Below are positions 10,008 through 20,533 of a DNA stretch of 64,000 nucleotides, piece after piece. Within the stretch, counting starts at the first letter, position 1. The number at the start of each line of letters is the position of its first letter. The stretch is from Cryptomeria japonica (lineage: Eukaryota > Streptophyta > Pinopsida > Cupressales > Cupressaceae), in assembly GCF_030272615.1 (NCBI RefSeq), contig NC_081406.1:189561391-189625390 (forward strand). Reading direction: 5' to 3'. The translations under genes were made by a program, and so were the position numbers. The notes below the pieces were generated by a model. That model was not told where the DNA came from, did no database searches, and saw only the letters and a list, made by a program, of their open reading frames with translations.

Positions 10008-13000
10008 TGATGGGAATGGGAATGGGATAGACTAGCCTAGTCTATGTTCTTTGATCCTTTCCTTGGATCACCAGGTGTTCTAACCACACCCTAGGGTCTC
10101 TAGGACTTCCCTTGCTTGTGGAATCCCCTGACCTTGCCCAATCCACCCACCAACAACTTGTAATACTTCTCCTAAGGTCTCACCTACTCATGAGATTCAA
10201 AAGAACCCTTATTTAGGCTAATAAGGGTTTGGCTTGTCCTACACCTTCTTAGGTCCTAGCAAGGATAGGACAAGTCTTAGACATGGTTTTCCATTCATTA
10301 AAGTGCCCCCAAGAGGTTTAGACCTTCCTATTTGTTACCAATCTCACTATTTTGCTTCTTTCCTGCAGAATAGGGCTACAAGGAATGAGCCCAATTAGGC
10401 CTCCATTCCAGACTTTTAGGGCTCTCTCTTGCAAATGATGAGCCAACTTGTGAAAATCCCCAAAAGGACTGTTGTTTAATTGGAAAAAGCTCAAATATTT
10501 TCCAGGTTTTGGGCCTCCAAGTGTGCGTACACTACCCTAGGTGAATTTTGGGGTTTTTAAGGGTTTTTAAGAGGGTTTTTAGGCCTGCCAAGGTCACAGT
10601 GATGGTTTGGTGTTTTTACCACCTTGTCTAGATTGGTGGAAGCTCCTCCTTCTCACCAATGGTGCTCCACACACCCCTCTACAAATCCTCCAAAGGGTGC
10701 ATCCTCCTCTGACCTTCCTTGCTCTCACAGAAGCTTTGCAACCTTAACTCTTCCTAGTTGGGCACTATCCAATCTCGCTTAGGAGTGGGTTTTTGGATGG
10801 CCTCCCTGCATCTTCAAGGGCCCTTCTTTCTCTAAGGTAATATACAGGGTCTGCACTCCTATTTCCCATGGTTTCATGGTCATTCCACAATGGGGATAGG
10901 AGTTGTCAACCCTGATAGTTCTGATACTTAATATAAGTACAGATCCAATAGCCAACAAGATGAGAGGGGGGGGTGAATCATACAAACTTAATCATCCATT
11001 AAAACATCAGATTCAACCTTGGTAACATATATATCAGTCATATAACCAAAAACTATCAAACATGCAAACTCAAAAGTATATGAACAATATAAGCCTCATA
11101 ACACCAGATTTAACGTGGAAACCCAAATAGGGAAAAACAACTGTGGGATTTTGGACCCACTAAGAAATATACTCTTCTAGAGTATGCTCGGTTAAAAGCA
11201 AATCTTGTTAAAGATTACAAACACATTGCTAGATGTGACCCAGTTAAGGGATTTCCCTCAGATCTGTTAGGATCTTCACCTTGTTAGAGGTTACCTTGTT
11301 AAAGGATTTCAAACACTCAATGAGAATGTCACCTTGCTAGAGGATTTTACAAATAAGACTGTTAAGTCCACTCGGTTAAGAGATATTTTGTTACTTCTCA
11401 AAATAAGAGTAATATAAATATGTTTGTAACTTCACATCTAAAAATGCTAAAGCAGATTCTTATTTGCTCAATACAATCAATTCATAGGACTTCTCTTGTC
11501 CCTCTGCTGGGCTATATACTCTGTTATCAAAATAGGTCTTCAAGCTTCTGTGCTCGGTAATCACTATGTAGCATCCCTGTGCATACACTTTTGCGCATAC
11601 ATTGTTTATCAACAATTTCCTATTTATAAACAATCTTCCAACCACTTAATCTCCTTGATCACATTTCCCATGATCAATCATAGCCATCAGATCTTCAATC
11701 TTGTCCAGATTCAATGTATCCTTCGATCTGAAAATGTTTTACCCCGTCTTGGAGCTTGCATTTCACCTTGGAACTTGTGTTAGGGTATTGCGGTTCAATC
11801 TAAGTTGTATATCTTCCTGCCGATCTTTCTTTACCATAGATGCTTTAACAATCTTCATAAACGGCTTACCAATCATTTAATCCGCTCCAACTCATTAGCT
11901 TCCTTCATTAAATATCACATGTAAACATTTAATGCATTATGTTAAAGCTCGGTTGTAACTTGGTAAATACTAAACTTCACTCGGTAGACATTCTGCCTTC
12001 ATTAACCGATAGCGATAACCTTAGGGTTTACCGACTAGGTTCTTTGCTCGGTAACATAGTATAGTATTAACCTTTCAAACAATAGCATATGTAGGATATC
12101 AAAACAATCTAAACATCATGATCTCATCATTGTCTAACTCGGTAATAGTTTCCCATTGAATAACTTATTCCCTTATTCATCATATTCTTTCTGTGTCTTT
12201 TACTGACATCTTTATACTCATCAAATCACACTTCTTAAGATATGGCAACATCATACTGAATTAGAAAATCAATTTCTTGACATCAATGACAAAATATTAA
12301 TATTAAGACAGTAATCATCCTTAATCAGTTATAGCCATAGTCATCAACAACCTTCTCAATATCCTTATAGAAATGCCAACAATCTCTCATTGTAATTGGA
12401 ATGCCAACCTTCTTCTTGTCTGATATAATGCCAACAAACCCATTGACACAAAACAGTCCAAAATTGGACAGTGAAAGAGTGTTTTACAAAATATTTACAA
12501 AGGACTCAAAACCTGCACACCACACTAAAACTAATTGCTCAAAATGGAAGAGTAAACACAACAAAAATATCTCAACACAGTTTAGTCTGCAAAACAATCC
12601 ATTATCACTCTCTAATGCTCCATTTGTGCTGACTGGCAACAAAATTACAATCACAGTCAAGGTCTCTTTTCTTGGGCCGTACAAAAATTAACATCCAACC
12701 CAACATTTTAGGGTTTGTAACAATATATAGAATCCTTTCCTCAGTCTGTGTGCCAAAATTAGGGTTCTCCATGCTAAACTAAGGTTTTGACCTATTAGGT
12801 GGAAAAGTTGCTTGACAACTTTGAAAAGTTGTCATGCAACTTTTTGCAACTTTTGAGCAACTTTTGCAATGTTGCTTTTCTTGACTCCTAGGCCTACATT
12901 GGGCTATCCTATGGAAACCACCATGCTAAAAGGACCCCAAACTCATCAATGGCACACTTACCCTCTCCTCCACAAGAAACCTCAACCCAGACTTGAGAAC

Positions 13001-13134
13001 CTAGGACCTAAACTAGGATCTAAATAAGACCAATGAGCTCATGGCTCTTATTACATTTACAATGGCTTCTTAAAGAACAAAAACACCAACAAAAACCAAA
13101 AGGAGGAAGACCTTAGAAGGGTGCTCCTGCACCA
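10008..13134 (-). repeat. 3' LTR of G, split by solo LTR B1
   Basis: The LTR is 1.6 kb without the insertion and matches 17815-19397 from end to end (for example GGATCACCAGGTGTTCTAACC and CCTTAGAAGGGTGCTCCTGC). Its minus-strand start TGGTGCAGGAGC is preceded by a purine tract (complement of TACTCCCCCTCTGC at 13135-13148). A cluster of short direct and inverted CAACTTTT/AAAAGTTG motifs at 12803-12879 recurs in the other LTR. Confidence 0.9.
10913..12436 (-). mobile_element. Solo LTR B1 (1524 bp) inside the G 3' LTR
   Basis: On the minus strand it begins TGTTGGCATTATATCAG and ends GTATCAGAACTATCA, flanked by the 5-bp duplication AACCC (10908-10912 and 12437-12441). The other G LTR has the uninterrupted site near 18700 with a single AACCC, which proves the insertion. 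It is the same family as B2, in opposite orientation. Confidence 0.93.
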
Positions 13135-13154
13135 TACTCCCCCTCTGCACAAAA

Positions 13155-13772
13155 TTAAGGAACTAGGGGAGAAATGAGAGTCGGGTCAATACCAAGTTTC
13201 TTGAACTTTCCCTCTCCAACCCAAGTGGCTTCAGACTCAGGTTGACCTACCCACTTCACCAAGTGTTCCATATAGACCTGGTGTTTAGTAGACTTTTTCA
13301 CCCTTGACTCCAAGATCTCGTCTATTATGGGTTGCTTCACTTGAGGTAAAGCATTCACATCCAAGTCTTGTAGTACCTTGGCTTGATTCTCAGTTTGTCC
13401 TGCTATTTCACCCTTGTATAATATTAGATCAACAACATTGAAGACTGGTGATGTAGCCAAATTTGTAGGAAGATCCACCTTGTAGGCATTTTCACCATAT
13501 TTGGATAGAATTCTACAAGGTCCTACCCTCTTCATTTGTAGTTTAGTAGGCTTGCCGCTTTGCATTCTAGCTTTGCTCAAATGGACCATCACATAGTCAC
13601 CCACTTTGAATTGAACCTCTCTCCTTTTCTCATCCACTTTAGCTTTCAGTTTTTTTGTAGACTCTAGGATGGCTTTCTTGACCTGTTCTTGGACCTCCTT
13701 GATGGTTTGAGTGAAGTCCTCTGCTTGCCCACTCTTCATCTCCATGGAACCAAGTTCTCTTAGTTCACACAT
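13155..13772 (-). pseudogene. G integrase C-terminus and chromodomain
   Basis: The last 205 codons of the G polyprotein. VGDYVMVHLSKARM and GPCRILSKYGENAYKVDLP are the integrase C-terminal (GPY/F-type) block. The end (ILESRV...HQVYMEHLVKWVGQPESEATWV) is a chromodomain with the aromatic Y, W and W of that fold, which in chromoviruses directs integration into marked chromatin. It ends at a natural stop (13155-13157), 20 bp from the polypurine tract and LTR. The frame is the same as the blocks upstream and is separated from them by a TAG at 13881-13883. Confidence 0.85.
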
Positions 13773-13880
13773 TCTCCTTGGTTGTCTGCCATAGACAACC
13801 TCAAAAGGACTCCTTCCAGTGGTCCTATTTACACCATCATTGTAGGCATACTCTGCTTGTGAAATGACTAGATCCCATGT

Positions 13881-14321
13881 CTACCCATACTCCTTGTTTA
13901 GACACCTCAACAAGTTGCCTAACACCCTATTAATGACTTTAGTTTGACCATCAGTTTGTGGATGGTAAGTTGAGCTAAATGATAAATTGGTCCCTAGTCT
14001 TTTCCATAAGGTTTGTGAAAAATGGCCCATGAACTTGTTGTCCCTATCTGAAACAATACTTAGTGGGAGTCCATGAATCCTTACAATCTCCTTAAAGAAG
14101 AGATGTGCAACATAGCTAGCATCATGAGTAGTTTTACATGGAATGAAATGGCTCATCTTAGAAAACTTATCTACTACCACATAGATGCTATCCATAACTG
14201 TCTTTGTCTTGGGGAGTCCTACTACAAAGTCCATGCTTACACACTCCCAAGGCTTATTTGGGACTGGTAATGGCTGATAGAGGCCTACATTACTTGACCC
14301 TCCTTTGGCTCTTTGACACAC
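13881..14321 (-). pseudogene. G integrase core
   Basis: Contains the end of the zinc-binding region (MCQRAKGG), then [11 protein letters not shown] with the first catalytic Asp, [11 protein letters not shown] with the second, and [14 protein letters not shown] with the catalytic Glu position changed to Lys (usual form QTDGQTE). The block is bounded by TAG stops, upstream near 14327 and downstream at 13881-13883. Upstream, 14322-14636 continues the same frame (HNGSLSGHFG, the His-His part of the zinc domain) with two stops, so it belongs to this domain. Confidence 0.85.
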
Positions 14322-14636
14322 ACCACACTACTCCACATACCTTATCACATCCCTTGGCAACCTAGGCCAATAGTAGTACCTCTATACTAGATCCAAGGTT
14401 TTAATGATCCCAAAGTGTCCACTTAGACTACCATTGTGTTTCTCTTGTATGAGATTTTCTCTCATGGATCCTCTAGGCACACATAACTGATTACCTTTGA
14501 ACAAGAGACCACTTTGAAGAGTGTATTCTACATACTCACCATGAAAATAATTCTCAAAATCCTTGCAGACCTTGTAGGTTGATGAGAAGTCTTCATCTAT
14601 TTCATAGAGGTCCTTGAAACCTTCTATTCCTATGCT

Positions 14637-16019
14637 CTACAATTGTAATTCTTGGACAGTCAACAACTTCCTGCTTAAAGCATCTACCACCTTGTTGAGT
14701 TGCCCCTTTTTATGCTTGATGTTAAAGGTAAAGGATTGGAGGTATTCCATCCATTTCAAATGTCTATTGCTAAGCTTCTCTTGAGTGTTAATGTAACTCA
14801 AAGTCTGGTTATCTGTGAACACCACAAATTCCTTTGGGAGTAGGTATTGCCTCCACTTTTTGAGAGACTGAACTAGTGCATACAACTCTAGGTCATAGGT
14901 TGAGTACTTCTTCTTTGCCTCATTAAGCTTCTCACTAAAAAATGCCACAAGCCTTCCCTCTTGACTCAATACACCCCCTACTGCAATGCCACTTGCATCA
15001 CATTCCAATGTAAATAGCTTGTCAAAAGTAGGTAAGAGTAGGATGGGTTTTGTGTCTACTTTTTGCTTCAATAATTGGAATGCTTTATCAGCCTGTTCAG
15101 TCCACTTGAATTTGGTTTTTAGGCCTCCTTTTATGGTGTCAAGTACTGGTGCACATATGCCACTGAAGTTCCTCACAAACTTTCTATAGAATTGGGCTAA
15201 ACCATGGAAACTCCTAACTTTAGTCCCTCTTTTAGGGGCAGGCCAATTCAAGATTGCCTCCACTTTGCTTGGATCCATCTTCAAGGTTCCCTTAGACACC
15301 ACAAATCCAAAGTAGACCAACTCTTTCTTCAAGAAGTCACACTTCTCTAAGTTGATTGCCAACTTCTCTTCATGCAGCCTCTCTAGGACTAACCTCAGAG
15401 GTTTTAGGTGCTCCTCTTTGGTTCTGCTATAGATGAGTATGTCATCTAAGTACACCACCACAAACCTGCCTATGAAGTCCTTTAACACCTCATTCATCAA
15501 CCTCATGAAGGTGCTGGGGGCATTGGTGAGTCTGAATGGTATCACAAGCCATTCATACAACCCTTCTGTGGTCTTAAAAGCGGTCTTCCACTCATCACCC
15601 TCCTTGATCCTAATTTGATGATAACCACTTTTAAGGTCCAACTTAGTAAAATACATGGCACCACCTAAACAGTCCATCAGATCCTCTATCCTAGGAATAG
15701 GAAATCTATACCTTATGGTGATCCTATTGATTGCTCTTGAATTAGTGCAAAGTCTCCACTTGCCTCCCTTCTTTGATGCTAGCACTACCAGGACTGCACA
15801 TGGGCTGATGCTCTTCTTGATCAGTCCTTGATTCAACAACTCTTTCACTTGCCTTGCCACCTCCTTGTTTTGATCAGGTGTGAGCTTATATGCAGCTTTA
15901 TTGGGTAGGGATGCACCGGGAACAAAGTCTATTTGATGGCTTATAGACCTTCTTGGTGGAAGTATTGCAGGTGCTCCATCACTCACTATGTCCTTATACT
16001 CTTGCAACATTTGCTTCAC
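14637..16019 (-). pseudogene. G reverse transcriptase and RNase H
   Basis: An uninterrupted run of 460 codons. RT motifs occur in order: KLDLKSGYHQIRI, TNAPSTFMRLMN and the catalytic YLDD (VVVYLDDILIYS). The tether and RNase H follow with FTLECDASGIAVGGVL (catalytic Asp), the Glu in YDLELYALV and TDNQTLSYI. The enzyme copies the element RNA into DNA and removes the RNA. IPFRLTNAP has Arg where Gly is usual. The frame is separated from the protease by a TAG (16038-16040) and ends at a TAG (14637-14639), so it cannot be made as part of the polyprotein. Confidence 0.92.
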
Positions 16020-16037
16020 CTCCTTGGGTACCTCTGT

Positions 16038-16769
16038 CTACAACTTGTCTTCCTCCTCTTTTGGCTTCACAAAGATGGCACACCTCACTGTCTCCTCCTC
16101 ATGTAGCAAGTGTAAGAACTCTTTACCAGTATTCAATAAGACACTAGGTGTTCTTGAGGTTCCCTCATCATTCTCTATCAGAGATTGAATCTTAAAGGTT
16201 CTACTGTCCTTCTTGAAGGAAATGGAGTTCTCCTCTCCATCATAGATCACCTTCCTATCAAATTGCCAAGGTCTACCTAGCAGCAGATGACAGGGATCCA
16301 TGGGTAACACATCACAAAGGATCTTATCCTTGTATCCTCCAATAGAGAACTCTACCCAAGTCCGTTCATTGACAAGCGCACTCTGCTCTTGATTCAACCA
16401 TGTCACCTTATAAGGGCTAGTGTGGGGTATCCTTGTGAGTTTCAACTTCTTAGCTGCCTCATCTGATATGATGTTATTAGTTGACCCCGAATCAACTATC
16501 ACCTTGCAAACTTTACCAAGGATCTTGCATCTCACCCTAAACAATGCTCTCCTATGCTTAGTTTCATCCTTAACCGACTGTCTTATCAAGACTCTATTGA
16601 ACATTAGATTTTCTCCAATCTTTGATTCAATATGGTCCACCTCAAGTGTCTTGCTACTTGATGTGTCTTCATGGGCATAAGCAACCCTTTTTCCATTGTT
16701 TGATGATGTAGGCTTGTTAGGGCATCTATAGGCCTGGTGTCCCAATTGACCATAGTTGTAGCATTTCAT
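16038..16769 (-). pseudogene. G zinc knuckle and aspartic protease
   Basis: Starts with a CCHC knuckle (CYNYGQLGHQAYRC; the second position of the motif is Tyr and the four ligands C, C, H, C are present if the frame is read from Lys-Cys). A linker follows, then the aspartic protease with VIVDSGSTNNII (catalytic Asp) and the flap-distal block CHLLLGRPWQFDRK. The family role is to cut the Gag-Pol polyprotein. It is joined in phase to gag across one TGA (16821-16823). Confidence 0.85.
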
Positions 16770-16820
16770 GGTTGCAAAGTAGGAGTTACCCCTACTTGGG
16801 CCCCCTTGTGCACCTCTACC

Positions 16821-17774
16821 TCAAGAATGACCTCCTCTAAGAGTGGTCTCACTATTATGCTCAATCAACTTGGACTCTCCGTGATTCCTTTGTTCACTTG
16901 TCTTACTTTGGTAACCACCTCGGTGATTCATTTGATCTCTACCTCTGCCTCTACCCCTATTGTTAGAGTCTCCCTTCCTTTTGTTCCTCTCTTCTACCTT
17001 AGCAGCAAGCTGATGACACTTTTGGACAGTGGTAGGAGTCCATAGGCTTATCTCCTCTTGGATGTTCCACTTTAGACCACTTAGATACCTAGCCACCTTG
17101 ATGGATTCTTCTTCTTGGACTTTGGATCTAAGACAAAGCTTTTGAAACTCCTCTGTGTAGGAGGCCACATCAAGATCCTTCTTCTTTAATCCCTGTCTCT
17201 TCTTATGAAGTTGGACTTCATAGTCCTCTGGTAAGTAGTTCTCTTTGATCTTACTCACCATGGCCTTCCAATAAGCAATAGGTAGCTTCCCCATGCTAAT
17301 CCTCTCCTCTTGTAAGTATTTCCACCATGTCAAGGCTGCTCCCCTTAGTCTAGATTTGGAAACCTTAACCTTTTGGGCTTCTATCACACCCTCACACTCA
17401 AAATGGTTCTCCATACCCTCAATCCATTCCATGACGGTGTCAATATCCATCCCTCCACTGAAATGTGGCAATCCTTCAAAAGCTTTTGTATTCAAAGCCT
17501 TGATGGCCTTTACAAAAGGTTCTTCATTGATTAAGGGGTCTAGTTTAGGTATGATGTCATCAAGATCAATTGCCTTCTTGCCTTTGTCACTATTGTCTGC
17601 ACCCCGAAGTTCTTGTGCTCTCTGATCAACCACTTTTTGCAACTTGTTCCTTATTTCACTCATAGCATCTTCAAGGAGTCTATTTTTCTCCTTTTGCTCT
17701 TCTACCTCCCTATCCAGCTCAGCATTAGTGACCATTATGTTCTCCCCTACTGATTCACCAGAATATAGATACAT
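16821..17774 (-). pseudogene. G gag capsid region
   Basis: Opens with ATG at 17772-17774, just inside the primer-binding site. It has an N-terminal coiled coil (DREVEEQKEKNRLLEDAM), then the retrotransposon gag domain (LRGAALTWWKYLQEER, ENYLPEDYE, YTEEFQKLC, YLSGLKWNIQEEI) and an Arg/Gly-rich tail (NNRGRGRGRDQM). The frame stops at a TGA where an Arg codon is expected (a CGA to TGA change would explain it), then reads on into the knuckle and protease. The capsid-forming role is known for the family. Confidence 0.88.
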
Positions 17775-17795
17775 GCATGGTCCACCAAATCTTTA

Positions 17796-17811
17796 ACTTG
17801 CTCTGATACCA
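17796..17811 (-). other. Primer-binding site of G
   Basis: The minus strand reads TGGTATCAGAGCAAGT, two or three bases inside the 5' LTR end. It is complementary to the 3' end of initiator methionine tRNA, the usual primer of plant LTR elements. Confidence 0.88.
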
Positions 17812-17814
17812 ATC

Positions 17815-19397
17815 TCATGGGAATGGGAATGAGATAGACTAGCCTAGTCTATGCTCTTTGATCCTTTCCGTGGATCACCAGGTGTTCTAACCACACCCTA
17901 GAGTCTCTAGGACTTCCCTTGCTTGTGGAATCCCCTAACCTTGCCCAATCCACCCACCAACAACTTGTAATACTTCTCCTAAGGTCTCACCTACTCATGA
18001 GATTCAAAAGAACCCTTATTTAGGCTAATAAGGGTTTGGCTTGTCCTACACCTTCTTAGGTCCTAGCAAGGATAGGACAGGTCTTAGACATGGTTTTCCA
18101 TCCATTCATGTACCCCCAAGAGGTTTAGACCTTCCTGTTTGTTACTGATCTCACTATTTTGCTTCTTTCCTGCAGAATAGGGCTACAAGGAATGAGTCCA
18201 ATTAGGCCTCCATTCCGGACTTTTAGGGCTCTCTCTTGAAAACGATGACCCAACTTGTGAAACTCTCCAAAAGGACTATTTTTAAATTGGAAAAATCTCA
18301 AATATTTTCCAATATTTGGGCCTCCAAGTGTCTGTACACTGCCCTAGGTGAATTTTGGGGTTTTTAAGGGTTTTTAGGCCTGTCAGGGTCACAGTGATGG
18401 TTTGGTGTTTTTACCACCTTGTCTGGATTGGTGGAAGCTCCTCCTTCTCACTAATGGTTCTCCACACACCCCTCTACAACTCCTCTAAAGGGTGCATCCT
18501 CCTCTGACCTTCCTTGCTCTCACGGACCTCTGCAACCTTAACCCTTCCTAGTCGGGCACTATCTAGTCTCGCCTAGGAGTGGGTCTTTGGATGGCCTCCC
18601 TACATCTTCAAGGGCCCTGCTTTCTTTGAGGTAATGTACAGGATCTGCACTCCTATTCTTCATGGTTTCATGTTCATTCCACAATGGGGATAGGAGTTGT
18701 CAACCCATTGACATAAAACAGTCCAAAACTGGATAGTGAAAGAGTGTTTTACAAAATATTTACAAAGGACTTAAAACCTACACAACACACTAAAACTAAT
18801 TGCTCAAAATGGAGTAAACACAACAAAAATCTCTCAACATAGTTTAGTCTGCAAAACAATCCATTATCACTCTCTGATGCTCCATTTGTGCCGACTGACA
18901 ACAAAATTACAGTCACAGTCAAGGTTTCTTTTCTTGGGTCGTACAAAAACTAGCATCCAACCCAACATTTTAGGGTTTGTAACAATATATAGTATCCTTT
19001 CCTTGATCTGTGTACCAAAATTAGGGTTCTCCATGCTAAACTAAGGTTTTTGACCTATTAGGTGGAAAAGTTGCTTGACAACTTTGAAAAGTTGTCATGC
19101 AACTTTTTGCAACTTTTGAGCAACTTTTGCAATGTTGCTTTTCTTGACTCCTAGGCCTACATTGGGCTATCCTATGGACACCACCATGCTAAAAGGACCC
19201 CAAACTCATCAATGGCACACTTACCCTCTCCTCCACAAGAAACCTCAACCCAGACTTGAGAACCTAGGACCTAAACTAGGACCTAAATAAGACCAATGAG
19301 CTCATGGCTCTTATTACATTTACAATTTCTTCTTAATGAAGCAAAACACCAACAAAAACCAAAAGGAGGAAGACCTTAGAAGGGTGCTCCTGCACCA
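17815..19397 (-). repeat. 5' LTR of G (1583 bp)
   Basis: Intact copy of the G LTR, beginning TGGTGCAGG on the minus strand at 19397 and ending CCCATGA next to the primer-binding site (the partner LTR ends CCCATCA, so the last dinucleotide has mutated here). It contains the uninterrupted target of B1 near 18703 and the AAAAGTTG/CAACTTTT cluster at 19065-19143. Confidence 0.9.
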
Positions 19398-20477
19398 AGC
19401 AACCACTATCAATAACCCATTCATCTTTCTCTTCAACCTTTGCAGCTAAAGATTTCTCTTCAATAATGTAGCTAGTAGAATCAGTTGTCACCAAATCATC
19501 TTCCTTGATAGCAATGAACACCCACTCATCTCCTAAATTTCCCTTTTCAGACTCATCATCTGTCACACCTTCATCAGTAGCAAAATAACACTTCTTCTGA
19601 TATTTAAACTTATACTGCTTCAATGGCTTCTTAGAAACTCTTTCTAGACACCTTGAGGCAAAATGTCGTATCTTATTGCATGAAAACATTTAAGAGGAAA
19701 CTTTCCTTCATACTTACTAAAACCCTTGGGCAATCTTATAGCAATCGGGACTTCAATCTCTTCAAGCTCTCTTGTCTCCTTCTTATATCTAGATACTCTT
19801 ATAGAAATTTCTCCTAGATCATATTTCTGCTTCTTGGATACAGTATCTTTAAATGCAGATTCAAATTTAGGAGGGGCTTCACCAATTTCACTCAACTCAA
19901 AAGCAACAAGCTTACTAATCAGCATGTCTCTAGTCATATTTGTCACCGCTCGGATCTCTTCAATAGCAGTAGCTTTATGCTTGTAGCAGGAGGCAAGGAT
20001 CTCGGCACCTTAGCAACAATCTCAGATTCTTCCAATACTCCACTGACACGACTGATGTTCAACACAAGCCCATTCACTTTCTGCATAAAGGAGGTAATAT
20101 TCTCATCTTCACCCATCTTCAGCATCTCATACTTTCCTTTCAAGCTCTGCAGCATGGCAACTTTCACATGGTTGTCACCTTCATACAAATTCTCTAGCTT
20201 CTTCCATATCTTATGAACAATCTGCAAAATCATCACACTAGTCATCTCAGAATTAGACAAAGCACTCAACAATGCTTCCTTATCTCTAATATTGAATTCA
20301 ACTTCCTTTATCTCATCCGGAGTAGTAGGACCATTCTGAGGAGCATTATACTCATTCTTAGTAATATTCCGATAGTCTTCATCGATGCATCTCAAATGGC
20401 ATTCCATCTTATTCTTCTAGAGTGTAATTTGTTCCATCAAATCTTGGACTATCCTTGTTAAAAGAAAATTTTGTCAT
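19398..20477 (-). pseudogene. C gag with CCHC knuckle and protease start
   Basis: The likely start is ATG at 20477 (MTKFSFNKDSPRFDGTNY, the usual opening of copia gag). It continues with the UBN2-type gag domain (KIWKKLENLYEGDNHVK, LQSLKGKYEMLKM, ENITSFMQKVNGLV). A zinc knuckle CFSCNKIRHFASRC (C-x2-C-x4-H-x4-C) lies at about 19640-19685. The frame ends with DEWVIDSGC, the protease catalytic Asp-Ser-Gly, where G interrupts it. At least two frameshifts (near 19945 and 19685) and a stop near 20430 inactivate it. Confidence 0.82.
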
Positions 20478-20516
20478 CCCAGATCTCCTCAAGTGGTCAA
20501 GCTTCTTCTAGAGGAT

Positions 20517-20532
20517 ATAGTTCTAATACCAA
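20517..20532 (-). other. Primer-binding site of C, mutated
   Basis: The minus strand reads TTGGTATTAGAACTAT directly after the LTR end GCTAACA. It resembles the initiator-tRNA site TGGTATCAGAGC with two changes. Confidence 0.6.
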
Positions 20533-20533
20533 T

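Larger units (their letters stand above)
10008..19397 (-). mobile_element. Element G: complete Ty3/gypsy chromovirus, 9.39 kb with nested solo LTR
   Basis: On the minus strand it reads 5' LTR (19397-17815), primer-binding site, gag, protease, RT-RNase H, integrase, chromodomain, polypurine tract (about 13135-13150 in complement), 3' LTR (13134-10008). The outer ends are TGGTGCAGG and CCCATCA, flanked by AGCAA (10003-10007 and 19398-19402). All five coding blocks lie in one phase, broken only by stop codons. The chromodomain places it among chromoviruses. The LTRs differ at many sites, so it is old. It entered the protease gene of copia C, just after the codons for the catalytic Asp-Ser-Gly. 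Confidence 0.92.
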
